Source: Alistipes sp. (GTDB lineage: Bacteria > Bacteroidota > Bacteroidia > Bacteroidales > Rikenellaceae). From it: a stretch of 64,000 bases of DNA. The translations under genes and the position numbers were made by a program. Under the pieces are notes generated by a model. It had not been told where the DNA came from, ran no database searches, and saw only the letters and a program-made list of their open reading frames with translations. Of this stretch, positions 16,514 to 25,727 are shown in pieces. Position 1 is the stretch's first letter; each line of letters begins with the position of its first letter. The DNA lies in the NCBI GenBank assembly GCA_017555805.1, contig JAFZFR010000080.1, forward strand, positions 1-64,000. Direction: 5' to 3'.

Positions 16514-17419
16514 ATGATTACACATTTGGAAGAAATCGTATCGGCTGCCGTTGCGCGTGGTAAGAAGCGTTTGGCAGTTGCTTATGGCCAGGATACACAC
16601 ACTATCGAGGCTGTATATAATGCTTGGAAAGAGGGTATCTGCGACGCAACACTCTATGGTGACAAGGCTACCATCGAGGCTGCTTGTGCAGAACTCAACA
16701 TCGACCCAAACATCTTCAACATCGTACACGAGTCAAGCGATGTAAACTGCGTTCGTATGGCAGTTGCGGCTGTGGCAGCGGGCGACGCTGATGTATTGAT
16801 GAAGGGTTTGGTTTCAACCGACAAGTATATGCGTGGCATCCTTAACAAGGAGGCTGGCCTGTTCCCTCCAAAGGGCGTGTTGAGCCATGTGGCAGTTATC
16901 GAACTCCCAGGTCGCGACAAGTTGCTCTCAATCTCGGATGTTGCTGTTATCCCAGCACCTGACTTCAAGCAGAAGCAGAAGTTGATTGGTTACCTGGCAC
17001 AGACAGCGAAGATTTTGGGCGTGGATGTTCCAAAGATTGCCTGCATCTCGGCTTCAGAGCAGGTGTTGCCATCAGTCCCTTCTTCTACCGAGGGCGCTAT
17101 CCTTGCAAAGATGGGCGACCGCGGTCAGTTGGGTAAGGTTATCGTTGATGGCCCTCTCTCACTCGATGTAGCACTCTACAAGGAGGTTGCCGAGCACAAG
17201 AAGGTGACTGGCTCAAGCGTTGCTGGCGAGCCTGACTGCTTGCTCTTCCCTAACATCGAGTCTGCAAATGTATTCTTCAAATCTGCTACACACATCGGCG
17301 GCGCGGAGTTGGCTGCAATGGTGATGGGTACAAAGGTTCCTTGCGTATTGACTTCACGCGGTGACTCTGCCCTCACAAAGAAGTACTCTATCGCTCTGGC
17401 TTGCTTGGCAGCAAAATAA
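16514..17419 (+). CDS. ptb: Phosphate butyryltransferase-type phosphotransacylase
   Basis: 301 residues, the short PTA_PTB family form that exchanges CoA for phosphate on an acyl-CoA. Sequence features such as VLMKGLVSTDKYMRGILN, GVLSHVAVIELPGRDKLL and the C-terminal LVFPNIESAN-like LLFPNIESANVFFKS resemble Ptb more than acetate-type Pta. It lies between ackA and buk. The acyl chain preference (acetyl, propionyl, butyryl or branched) cannot be fixed by reading; together with AckA it might also act on acetyl-CoA. Confidence 0.88.
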   Translation: MITHLEEIVSAAVARGKKRLAVAYGQDTHTIEAVYNAWKEGICDATLYGDKATIEAACAELNIDPNIFNIVHESSDVNCVRMAVAAVAAGDADVLMKGLVSTDKYMRGILNKEAGLFPPKGVLSHVAVIELPGRDKLLSISDVAVIPAPDFKQKQKLIGYLAQTAKILGVDVPKIACISASEQVLPSVPSSTEGAILAKMGDRGQLGKVIVDGPLSLDVALYKEVAEHKKVTGSSVAGEPDCLLFPNIESANVFFKSATHIGGAELAAMVMGTKVPCVLTSRGDSALTKKYSIALACLAAK

Positions 17420-17445
17420 ATTTAACAAGTAAACTACTCTGTACG

Positions 17446-18567
17446 ATGACAAGTAAACACAACCACTCGCGCGACAACGGCTCATTGGGTCTCACTGCGC
17501 CCTACCACTTCGCAATCCTTGCGATTAACACAGGCTCCACCTCAACAAAGATTGCCGTCTATCACGACGACAAGGAGGCGGTGGTATGTTCGCTTGCCCA
17601 CACGACAGAACAAATCGCTCGCTTCACCACCACCGAGGAGCACCTCCAGTGGCGCAAGGAGTTGATTATAGAGGCTCTCAAGGAGCACAACATTGACCTC
17701 GCAACCCTCTCGGCCGTAATCGGTCGAGGGGGACTTTTGCGACCTGTCGAGAGTGGCATCTATGAGGTCAGTGAAAAGATGTGTGACGAACTGCGTCACT
17801 GCACACCACAACACGCGTCGAACTTCAGCGCGATTATCGCACTGGACATCGCAAAGGGTCTTGACCTGAAGGCATACATTGCCGACCCAGTCGTAGTCGA
17901 TGAGCGTGACGAGGTGGCAAAACTTACGGGCATAAAGGAGATTCGCCGTCGCTCAATCTTCCACGCCCTGAACCAAAAAGCGACGGCACGCATCTACGCC
18001 GCCGATATTGAGCAGCGATATGAGGACCTCAACCTCATCGTGGCACATATGGGCGGAGGAGTGTCGGTAGCGGCACACCGCAAGGGTCGCGTGATAGATT
18101 GCAACAACGCACTCGACGGCGAGGGACCAGTAGCACCCGAGCGTGCAGGCTCAATCCCCGCGGGCGAGTTGGTTGATTTGTGTTTTTCGGGCAAATATAC
18201 CCACAAGGAGATACGCTCGCTGCTCTCGGGCAAGGGTGGTCTGGTGTCGCTCACTGGCAAGAACTCTGTGAAGGACCTCGTCGAGGAGGCGCAGGCAGGC
18301 AATGCAGAGTCGAAGCAGGCTATCGACCTTATGGTGTATGGAATAGTGAAGAACATCGGACAGATGGCAACAGCTCTCAAGGGCGACATTGATGCCATCA
18401 TCCTCACGGGCGGCATCGCGCACAGCAAGTACATCACCGACGCCATCGCCGACTCGTGCCGATTCCTTGCCCCAATCGCAATATATGCTGGCGAGAATGA
18501 GTTGCAGTCGCTGGCAATGAACGCCTTGCGTCTGCTGCGTGGCGAGACCGAGGCTAAAGAGTACTAA
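17446..18567 (+). CDS. buk: Butyrate kinase-type acyl kinase
   Basis: 373 residues from the ATG at 17446. It has the ASKHA phosphate motif ILAINTGSTSTKIAVY, VIGRGGLLRPVESG, GGGVSVAAHRKGRVID and ILTGGIAHS, the pattern of butyrate/branched-chain fatty acid kinases rather than acetate kinase. The start gives about 20 extra residues before the first beta strand compared with typical Buk proteins; no better ATG lies downstream before the motif. With Ptb it would yield ATP from an acyl-CoA. aroQ follows after 2 nt. Confidence 0.9.
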   Translation: MTSKHNHSRDNGSLGLTAPYHFAILAINTGSTSTKIAVYHDDKEAVVCSLAHTTEQIARFTTTEEHLQWRKELIIEALKEHNIDLATLSAVIGRGGLLRPVESGIYEVSEKMCDELRHCTPQHASNFSAIIALDIAKGLDLKAYIADPVVVDERDEVAKLTGIKEIRRRSIFHALNQKATARIYAADIEQRYEDLNLIVAHMGGGVSVAAHRKGRVIDCNNALDGEGPVAPERAGSIPAGELVDLCFSGKYTHKEIRSLLSGKGGLVSLTGKNSVKDLVEEAQAGNAESKQAIDLMVYGIVKNIGQMATALKGDIDAIILTGGIAHSKYITDAIADSCRFLAPIAIYAGENELQSLAMNALRLLRGETEAKEY

Positions 18568-18569
18568 CA

Positions 18570-18992
18570 ATGAAGAAGATTCTCATTCTCAACGGACCAA
18601 ACCTCAACCTCCAGGGTAAGAGGGATGTGAACATATACGGCACAACGACATTCGAGGAGTACACCTCATCACTCGCGGAGCGTTATGCGGGTCGCGTGAC
18701 CTTCGACTACTTCCAGTCAAACATCGAGGGCGAACTTATCAACGCCATCCACTCAAGCGTGGGCGTCTATGATGGTATTGTGCTCAATGCGGGCGGATAT
18801 ACTCACACCTCGGTGGCTCTGCGTGACGCCATCTCGGCTGTTGCGACCCCAGTGGTGGAGGTACATATCTCATCTATCCTCGCACGAGAGGAGTTCCGCC
18901 ACATCTCGATGATTGCCCCTGTGGCAAAGGGTTCGATTATGGGCTTTGGTCTTGACTCATATCGTCTGGGCGTAGAGGCTCTGCTTGCATAA
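18570..18992 (+). CDS. aroQ: 3-dehydroquinate dehydratase, type II
   Basis: Shikimate pathway enzyme, 140 residues. Seen: LNGPNLNL with the catalytic Tyr of the flexible loop at residue 23 (VNIYG), FDYFQSNIEGELI, NAGGYTHTSVALRD, and the EVHISSILAREEFRHIS stretch with the catalytic His. Starts 2 nt after buk and is probably in the same transcript, although the pathways are unrelated. Confidence 0.96.
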   Translation: MKKILILNGPNLNLQGKRDVNIYGTTTFEEYTSSLAERYAGRVTFDYFQSNIEGELINAIHSSVGVYDGIVLNAGGYTHTSVALRDAISAVATPVVEVHISSILAREEFRHISMIAPVAKGSIMGFGLDSYRLGVEALLA

Positions 18993-19002
18993 AGGTTCAG
19001 CG

Positions 19003-20466
19003 ATGACGGGGGAGCGAGATTTAAGCCAGCGAGTGGCATCGGGCGTAGCGTGGAACATAGCCGAGAAGGTCGGCTCCACCCTGCTGCAAGCCATCGTGAG
19101 CATCATCGTCGCCAACCGCATTATGCCCGAGGATATGGGCATCATCGCCATCCTGACCGTCTTTGTGACACTCACGCAGGTGGTCATCGACAGCGGCTTC
19201 TCGCAGACACTCATCCGCAAGGCAGACCCCACACCAAGCGATTTCAAGGCGGTATTCCGCTTCAACCTTATAGCCTCGTTAGTGATTTATGTTGCACTGA
19301 CGGCGGCATCGCCACTCATAGCATCATACTATGGCTGGGGGCTGATTACCGACATCGCACCCGTACTCTATCTGTTGCTCCCACTTAACGCCTTGTGCGT
19401 TATCCAGAACACCATAATGGTAAGGGAGTTCCGTTTCGCAGAACTTTCGACAATCATATTCTTCTCGTCGCTCATCAGCGGCATCCTCGCCATCGCAATG
19501 GCGCTCACCGGCTTCGGCGTATGGAGTTTGGTGGGTCAGCGTGTGGGTATGATGGCAACAAAGGCAGTTTTGCTATGGTATCGCAGCGCGTGGCGACCTC
19601 GCCGTGATGTTAAGTGCGGCTCACTGCGCGAGATGGCACCATTCAGCCTGCGACTGATTGCCACCGATATGATTACGGCAATCTACAACAACATCGCGCA
19701 ACTCTTTATCGGCAAAATCTACTCTGCCGACTCGCTCGGGTACTTCAACCAGGCGCAGAAACTCAAGGATATGCCCGTAAATGCCACGATGCAGTCAATC
19801 CAAAGCGTCACCTTCCCCGCTCTTGCCAAGATTAGCACCAACGAGCAGAAGTTTGACGAGGGCTACCGCCGCGTGGTGATGCTCACGGCATTTATTATGT
19901 TGCCCGTAATGGCGGGAGTTATCGCAACGGCAGAGGACATCTTCCACCTGCTCTTAAGACCGCAGTGGCATCCATCCATCCCCTACTTCCGCATTATGTG
20001 CCTCATAGGCATCTTCTACCCCATCTCCGCTATCGCCTACAATGTGCTGAAGGTGCGTAGCAACGGACGCATCATCCTTTGGATGGAGGTTATCAAGAAG
20101 GGAATTATGACTATCATCCTCGCCGTGACTATCCCGATGAGCGTGATGGCTATCGCTTGGGGTATGGTTGCCGCATCGGCTTGCGAGATGGTGCTTAATG
20201 TGGGCGCTACGATGCGTTACGCGGGACTTTCGTTGGGTCGATTCTTGAGGACTTTGTTGCCTATCGTACTACTCACAACAGTGATGTATGCCGCAACCGT
20301 ATTTGTAGGCACATACACCCAGGATTGGAGTGTTGCTTTGCGCCTCGCGGCAAAGATTGCAACAGGCATAACAACCTATGTCGCAGTGGGATATGCAACA
20401 CGAATGGAGGCATTTAGCGAAGCGCTCGCCATAGCCCGTCAGTTTGCAAATAAAATCAAGAGATAG
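19003..20466 (+). CDS. Polysaccharide flippase (MOP superfamily, Polysacc_synt type)
   Basis: 487-residue multi-pass membrane protein, about 12-14 hydrophobic segments, opening with the usual GVAWNIAEKVGSTLLQAIVSI and containing PEDMGIIAILTVF. This fits the oligosaccharide/lipopolysaccharide flippase family. I use the ATG at 19003, 10 nt after the aroQ stop; an alternative ATG at 18985 would overlap aroQ by 8 nt. No glycosyltransferases are next to it, so its substrate is unclear. Its stop codon is only 2 nt from the stop of the convergent thiL, with no room for a terminator. Confidence 0.88.
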   Translation: MTGERDLSQRVASGVAWNIAEKVGSTLLQAIVSIIVANRIMPEDMGIIAILTVFVTLTQVVIDSGFSQTLIRKADPTPSDFKAVFRFNLIASLVIYVALTAASPLIASYYGWGLITDIAPVLYLLLPLNALCVIQNTIMVREFRFAELSTIIFFSSLISGILAIAMALTGFGVWSLVGQRVGMMATKAVLLWYRSAWRPRRDVKCGSLREMAPFSLRLIATDMITAIYNNIAQLFIGKIYSADSLGYFNQAQKLKDMPVNATMQSIQSVTFPALAKISTNEQKFDEGYRRVVMLTAFIMLPVMAGVIATAEDIFHLLLRPQWHPSIPYFRIMCLIGIFYPISAIAYNVLKVRSNGRIILWMEVIKKGIMTIILAVTIPMSVMAIAWGMVAASACEMVLNVGATMRYAGLSLGRFLRTLLPIVLLTTVMYAATVFVGTYTQDWSVALRLAAKIATGITTYVAVGYATRMEAFSEALAIARQFANKIKR

Positions 20467-20468
20467 AT

Positions 20469-21410
20469 TTAGAAGTGGCTGAAACCGCGCCACTGCGGAG
20501 TGATTTTTCTACCATTTTCCATCCAGCAGATTTCAGCCTCACTGGATGCCGTAATTCGACCTACGGCATATATTTCTACGCCGAAATGCTCGCGAAAATC
20601 TCGCTGGAGTTGCTCTGCGGCAGAACCCGCGACAGTAAAGAGCAACTTATAATCCTCACCGCCACACACCGCCGACTCTACATCGCCCCCGACGGCAGGG
20701 ATAGATTCCACATCCACCTCCGCACCGCAATGCGATAGTTTCAAGATGTGGCAGAGGTCAGAGGCCAGACCATCCGAGAGGTCCATCATTGCGTGCACCT
20801 CCTCGCGCGCGCCAAGCCACTCGCCCTCGGCAATCTGCGCCACAGGGTTGCGGTGAACTTCAGCCAGCGCAGTGGCATACTCGCCACGCAGAATATCCTT
20901 TAGTCCCAACGCCGAAGCGCCTAACTTATCGCCCACGAAGATTACATCGCCCACCTGTGCCGCCGCTCTGCGCTTCACACACTCCGCGCGTCCGCGACCA
21001 ATGGCAACTACATTTATCGAGATGCCCGCCTTCGACGAGGTGGTATCGCCACCCACCAGCGCAACGCCATGCTCCTTCGCCAGCGAGTGAAAACCATCCA
21101 AAAACTCCTTCGCCCACTCATCGGTAGCATCCGACGGCAGAGCCAGAGAGAGCAAAGCAGCAACGGGCTTGATGCCCATCGCTGCCACATCGCTCAAATT
21201 TACGGTCAATGACTTTCGTCCCAACTCATAGGCAGAGGTCGCCCCACGCAGAAAGTGAACATCCTCCTGCAACATATCGGTGGTCATCACCAGCACCTCG
21301 CCGCCACCGATAGGCAGCACCGTGCAGTCATCACCGATTGACTCCCATCCCTGACGATCAACATCGCCAAAGAGTCGCGCCACATACTCTATGAGTCCAA
21401 ACTCCGTCAT
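20469..21410 (-). CDS. thiL: Thiamine-monophosphate kinase ThiL
   Basis: Phosphorylates thiamine monophosphate to thiamine diphosphate. 313 residues, PurM-like fold, with IGDDCTVLP at the N-terminus, TTDMLQEDVHFLR, SDVAAMGIKP, GGDTTSS and MDLSDGLASDL. It begins 2 nt after the argH stop and closes the arginine run; a role in arginine synthesis is not implied. Confidence 0.95.
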   Translation of the reverse strand: MTEFGLIEYVARLFGDVDRQGWESIGDDCTVLPIGGGEVLVMTTDMLQEDVHFLRGATSAYELGRKSLTVNLSDVAAMGIKPVAALLSLALPSDATDEWAKEFLDGFHSLAKEHGVALVGGDTTSSKAGISINVVAIGRGRAECVKRRAAAQVGDVIFVGDKLGASALGLKDILRGEYATALAEVHRNPVAQIAEGEWLGAREEVHAMMDLSDGLASDLCHILKLSHCGAEVDVESIPAVGGDVESAVCGGEDYKLLFTVAGSAAEQLQRDFREHFGVEIYAVGRITASSEAEICWMENGRKITPQWRGFSHF

Positions 21411-21412
21411 CG

Positions 21413-22741
21413 CTATTTCATCAACCCCTCCTCGGCAGCGAGTGCAGAGGCATAGTCAATCATATTACGCTCGAACTTCGCGCGGATATTCTCCAGGCAG
21501 AGGTTGCCGATACTACCCTCGTGGGTGTGGTGCAACTCGCGGCCATCGTGCTCGTAGGTGCCATTCTGCACACGCATACCCACCTCGCGGTAAGCATCGC
21601 GGAAAGGCACGCCATTCGCCACCGCATCGTTCACATCCTCAACGGTAAAGAGGTACTTATAGATGTCGTTAGAGAGAATATCGCGGTTAATCCACATCTG
21701 CTCGATACCCGCCTTCGCCATACGCACCACATCGGTAATCTCCTTGAATGCAGGCACATAGATCTCCTTCGTAAGCTGCATATCGCGGAAGTAACCCGAT
21801 GGGAGATTTGTCGCGATGAGTGTCACCTCCATAGGCATAGCCTGCATACGGTTGCACTTCGCGCGAGTAAGCTCGAAGATATCGGGGTTCTTCTTGTGAG
21901 GCATAATGCTTGAGCCAGTTGTGAATGCGTCAGGCAACTTCACGAAGCCGAAGTTCGCACACGAGTAGAGGCACACATCCTGCGCCAGACGACCAACGGT
22001 TGCGGCGATGGCTGCGATAGCAGTCAGCACCACGCGCTCGGTCTTACCGCGCTGCATCTGGGCATACATCGAGTTGTAGGCCAAGTCCTCGAAGCCGAGC
22101 AACTGGGTTGTCATCGTGCGGTTCAATGGCACCGATGAGCCGTAGCCCGCACCCGAGCCAAGAGGGTTGGTATTCACCAACTTATACGCTGCATTGAGCA
22201 TCAGCATATCATCCGCCAACGCCTCGGCATAGGCGCTGAGCCACATACCAAACGATGATGGCATAGCCACCTGCTGGTGAGTGTAGCCAGGCATCAAGAC
22301 ATCCTTCCACTCCTCGGCCTTCTGCATCAATGTAGAGAACAACTCCTCGACACTCTGCTGCAGGGCGATAATCGCGCTACGCGAAAAGAGCTTGATATCG
22401 ACCATCACCTGATCGTTGCGTGAGCGACCCGTATGGATGCGCTTGCCCGCGTCACCGCACATCTCGGTGAGCATAAACTCCACCTGCGAGTGGACATCCT
22501 CCACCCCATCCTCGATGGTGAACTCGCCCGCCTGCACCTGCTTGTAAATCTTCTTCAGACCCTGCTCCAATGCCTCGCGGTCATCATCCGAGAGAAGACC
22601 GATAGAGTTAAGCATCTTCATATGTGCCATATTACCCAGCACATCAGCCTCCGCCAGAAACAAATCAAGTTCGCGGTCGCGACCCACTGTGAACTCCTCG
22701 ACAAATGAGTCGGTAGAGTAACCTTTATCCCAAAGTTTCAT
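21413..22741 (-). CDS. argH: Argininosuccinate lyase
   Basis: Last step of arginine synthesis, splitting argininosuccinate to arginine and fumarate. 442 residues, with the N-terminal KLWDKGYS, HTGRSRNDQV near residue 105, TGSSIMPHKKNPD (catalytic serine loop) near residue 265, and the superfamily helical core. Starts 3 nt after the argE-like gene, before thiL. Confidence 0.97.
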   Translation of the reverse strand: MKLWDKGYSTDSFVEEFTVGRDRELDLFLAEADVLGNMAHMKMLNSIGLLSDDDREALEQGLKKIYKQVQAGEFTIEDGVEDVHSQVEFMLTEMCGDAGKRIHTGRSRNDQVMVDIKLFSRSAIIALQQSVEELFSTLMQKAEEWKDVLMPGYTHQQVAMPSSFGMWLSAYAEALADDMLMLNAAYKLVNTNPLGSGAGYGSSVPLNRTMTTQLLGFEDLAYNSMYAQMQRGKTERVVLTAIAAIAATVGRLAQDVCLYSCANFGFVKLPDAFTTGSSIMPHKKNPDIFELTRAKCNRMQAMPMEVTLIATNLPSGYFRDMQLTKEIYVPAFKEITDVVRMAKAGIEQMWINRDILSNDIYKYLFTVEDVNDAVANGVPFRDAYREVGMRVQNGTYEHDGRELHHTHEGSIGNLCLENIRAKFERNMIDYASALAAEEGLMK

Positions 22742-22744
22742 ATC

Positions 22745-23803
22745 TTATTGTTTTTCAATTTTCAATCCATCCAACACGCTGCAGTAAAGCCCGATAGCCT
22801 CCTCAATCTCGCTCAGGAGGATATACTCGTCGGCGGTGTGAGAACGAGCGCTGTCGCCTGGGCCCAACTTCAGGGTCGTAAATGGCATAACCGCCTGATT
22901 TGACATCGTCGGCGAGCCGAAAGGCTTCTTACCCATAGCCACCAAGCGCTCCACGGCAGGGTGATTAAGCGCAATAGCCGAAGAGTTCAGATGCGTCGAG
23001 CGAGGCGTAACATCGCACTCCACGCTTTGGCGAATCTCCTCCAGCAACTCCTCATTCTGATAGCACTCATTCACGCGCACATCCACCATAAACTTGCACT
23101 CCGCCGGCACAACATTATGCTGCGTACCCGCATTCACGCCCGTTACGGACATCTTCACCGCACCAAGCAGTGGCGACACTCGCTCAAACTGATGCGTGCG
23201 GAACCACTCAATATCCTTCAGCGCCTTGTAAATCGCATTCACGCCCTCCTCTCGTGCAGCGTGACCCGCCACGCCGTGCGCCACGCAGTCCAAAACCATC
23301 AGACCCTTCTCGGCAACGGCTGGTTGCAACGATGTAGGCTCGCCCACAATCGCAAAGTCAATCTCGCCCAACTCGGACAGGACAGCACGCACACCATTCA
23401 CGCCTGTCACCTCCTCCTCGGCTGACGCCAGGAAGATAAGGTTGTAGGGTTGCTCGCCCTTTGACAAATGCATAAACGCCGCCAGCATCGCAACAAGGCT
23501 TCCGCCCGTATCGTTGCTACCCAAACCATACAACTTGCCATCCACGACCTCTGGGGTAAATGGGTCGCGCGTCCACTGCGAATTGGGCTTCACGGTGTCA
23601 AGATGGGCATCAAGCAGGATGGTAGGCCTCTCCGCATCGTACGCCCACGCCTGCGCCCACACATTGTTACCCTTGCGCTGTGGCTCAAAACCAAGCGCCC
23701 TCAACTCCGCCTCCATAATGTCGGCAACGGCTGCCTCCTCGCGGCTTGGCGAGGGGGTTGCAATCAAACGCTTGAGCAGTTCTATGGCTTGCTGTGTCTG
23801 CAT
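22745..23803 (-). CDS. argE: M20 family N-acyl-ornithine/citrulline deacylase (ArgE-like)
   Basis: 352 residues of the M20A zinc peptidase family: LLDAHLDTVKPN, GLGSNDTGGSL and ASAEEEVTG carry the usual His, Asp and Glu ligands. Its place between argB and argH makes it the deacylase of this pathway. In Bacteroidetes with an acylornithine transcarbamylase the natural substrate is an N-acyl-citrulline (succinyl or acetyl), so 'acetylornithine deacetylase' may be inaccurate. No carbamoyltransferase gene lies in the window to decide this. Confidence 0.85.
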   Translation of the reverse strand: MQTQQAIELLKRLIATPSPSREEAAVADIMEAELRALGFEPQRKGNNVWAQAWAYDAERPTILLDAHLDTVKPNSQWTRDPFTPEVVDGKLYGLGSNDTGGSLVAMLAAFMHLSKGEQPYNLIFLASAEEEVTGVNGVRAVLSELGEIDFAIVGEPTSLQPAVAEKGLMVLDCVAHGVAGHAAREEGVNAIYKALKDIEWFRTHQFERVSPLLGAVKMSVTGVNAGTQHNVVPAECKFMVDVRVNECYQNEELLEEIRQSVECDVTPRSTHLNSSAIALNHPAVERLVAMGKKPFGSPTMSNQAVMPFTTLKLGPGDSARSHTADEYILLSEIEEAIGLYCSVLDGLKIEKQ

Positions 23804-23805
23804 AA

Positions 23806-24567
23806 TTACTTTACTACTACTGTACCACCGGTCAAGGCCTCGGGTGCAGTGATACGCACCGACTTAACGCCCGCCTCGATGGTCTTATAGGCATTATCAA
23901 TCTTGGGAATCATTCCCGAATGTATCTTCTCCTCGCGGCGCAACTCATCGTAGAGCGAAGGCGTAATGGTAGGGATGAGTGAGTTATCATCATTCACATC
24001 AAGCAACACACCTGGCTTGTCCAATGTGAATACCAACTCCACCTCATACTTTCCCGCCAAGCCCGTAGCCACAGCCGAAGCCACGCTGTCGGCGTTGGTG
24101 TTGAGCAACTCGCCTGTAGGAGCAAATGTGATAGGCGACACAACCGGGATTGCGCCATTGTCGAGCAAGAGCGCCAGCACATCGGCATTCACCTCATCGA
24201 CATCACCCACAAAGCCCCAATCAATATCCTTCACTGGTCGGCGGTGCGACTTCACCACAGCCATATCGCAACCCGACAGACCGCAGGCATTCACGCCACG
24301 CGCCTGCAGGGCAGATACCACGCGCTTGTTCGCGAGACCCGCATACGCCATCACGGCGATGTCCAATGTAGCGGCATCGGTGATACGACGACCCTCGTGC
24401 ATCTTCACCTCCACGCCCAACTTTGTGGCGAGTTGTGAGCCCATAACGCCACCTCCGTGTACCAAGACGAACGCCTCGTCGAGCGACGCCAAGGCATCGC
24501 ACAACGAAGCGAGAACATCTGCATTTTCGATTAACTTACCGCCAATCTTAATAACTTTTATCTTCAT
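23806..24567 (-). CDS. argB: Acetylglutamate (N-acylglutamate) kinase
   Basis: Second step of arginine synthesis. 253 residues from the ATG at 24567, which puts KVIKIGGKLIEN at the N-terminus as usual. Also seen: VLVHGGGVMGSQLA, HEGRRITDAATLD, NTNADSVASAVA, and the C-terminal HSGMIPKIDNA. In this phylum the substrate may be N-succinyl- rather than N-acetylglutamate. It starts 13 nt after argD and abuts the argE-like gene. Confidence 0.95.
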   Translation of the reverse strand: MKIKVIKIGGKLIENADVLASLCDALASLDEAFVLVHGGGVMGSQLATKLGVEVKMHEGRRITDAATLDIAVMAYAGLANKRVVSALQARGVNACGLSGCDMAVVKSHRRPVKDIDWGFVGDVDEVNADVLALLLDNGAIPVVSPITFAPTGELLNTNADSVASAVATGLAGKYEVELVFTLDKPGVLLDVNDDNSLIPTITPSLYDELRREEKIHSGMIPKIDNAYKTIEAGVKSVRITAPEALTGGTVVVK

Positions 24568-24580
24568 TGAAATAGAAATA

Positions 24581-25717
24581 TTACATACCCATCTCCTCGG
24601 CAGTTGCCTTGAACGCCTCAACGAAACGCTCAACCTCCTTCTCGCCAATCATCAACGGTGGCAACAGACGCAGAGTATATTCACCGCTCAAGCCCGTCAT
24701 AATGTGGTGCTTCTCGCGCAACACCTTACGGAAAGCCGCCTGCGGAACACTCAAGTCGATACCAATCATCAAACCACGACCGCGAATATCCTTGATTCCG
24801 CTCACGCCCTTGATGCCCTCGATAATCTTCTCGCCCATCTTGCGAGCATTTTCCACAAGACCCTCTGCCTTAACAACATCCGCTACTGCGATGGCTGCCG
24901 CACAAGCGAGGTGGCTACCGCCAAATGTTGTGCCGAGCATACCCTTCTTAGCTGGGATTGCTGGAGAAATCATCACAGCACCCACCGGGAAACCGTTGGC
25001 GATACCCTTCGCCAGAGTGATGATATCAGCCTTTACATCCGACCACTGGTGAGCGAAGAACTTACCGCTACGACCATAGCCCGCCTGAATCTCGTCGATG
25101 ATAAGCATTGTGCCCGTAGCATCACACGCCTCGCGTGCCGCCTTGAGGAACTCATCCGACGCAACCTGAATACCACCCACACCCTGAATAGGCTCGATGA
25201 TAACGGCAGCATACTCGCTTGTTGCCAACTCCTTCTTCAAGGCCTCAACATCGTTCAACCCAACGAACGACACCTTGTCGGTGCAGTTCACTGGCGCCTG
25301 AATCTTTGGGTTATCGGTCACCGCAACTGCCATACTTGTACGGCCGTGGAATGCCGCCTTCATAGCCAGCACGCGCTCGCGACCCGTTGTGAACGACGCC
25401 AACTTCAATGCGTTCTCGTTAGCCTCGGCACCGCTGTTGCAGAGGAACAACTCGTAATCGTCATAGCCCGACAACTCGCCCAACTTATCCGCCAACTCCA
25501 CCTGCAATGAGTTAATCACAGCGTTAGAGTAAAAGCCAATCTTCGAGAGTTGGTCGGTAATCTTCTCAACATAGTGAGGGTGCGAGTGACCAATCGAGAT
25601 TACGGCGTGACCGCCATAGAAGTCGAGGTACTCCTCGCCCTGCTTGTCCCACAAGTATGCGCCCGACGCCTTCACAGGCTCCATATCGAGCAGAGAATAT
25701 ACATCAAAAAGTTTCAT
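24581..25717 (-). CDS. argD: Acetylornithine (acylornithine) aminotransferase
   Basis: PLP-dependent class III aminotransferase of arginine synthesis, 378 residues from the ATG at 25717. Seen: WDKQGEEYLDFYGGHAV, LCNSGAEANENALKLA, FHGRTSMA, DEIQAGYGRSGKFF and the PLP lysine in ITLAKGIANGFPVG. Starts 10 nt after argC. Upstream in-frame starts reach into the argC end and are not needed. Confidence 0.96.
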   Translation of the reverse strand: MKLFDVYSLLDMEPVKASGAYLWDKQGEEYLDFYGGHAVISIGHSHPHYVEKITDQLSKIGFYSNAVINSLQVELADKLGELSGYDDYELFLCNSGAEANENALKLASFTTGRERVLAMKAAFHGRTSMAVAVTDNPKIQAPVNCTDKVSFVGLNDVEALKKELATSEYAAVIIEPIQGVGGIQVASDEFLKAAREACDATGTMLIIDEIQAGYGRSGKFFAHQWSDVKADIITLAKGIANGFPVGAVMISPAIPAKKGMLGTTFGGSHLACAAAIAVADVVKAEGLVENARKMGEKIIEGIKGVSGIKDIRGRGLMIGIDLSVPQAAFRKVLREKHHIMTGLSGEYTLRLLPPLMIGEKEVERFVEAFKATAEEMGM

Positions 25718-25727
25718 AATCTTCTCT

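Noticed and set aside
16514..17419. Phosphate acetyltransferase (Pta)
   Set aside because: Sequence pattern and the adjacent butyrate kinase-type gene fit Ptb better.
23966..25510. Long open frame (514 codons) on the plus strand across argB and argD
   Set aside because: Antisense to two well-supported genes and their junction; composition reflects the third-position bias of the real genes, and no family is recognisable.
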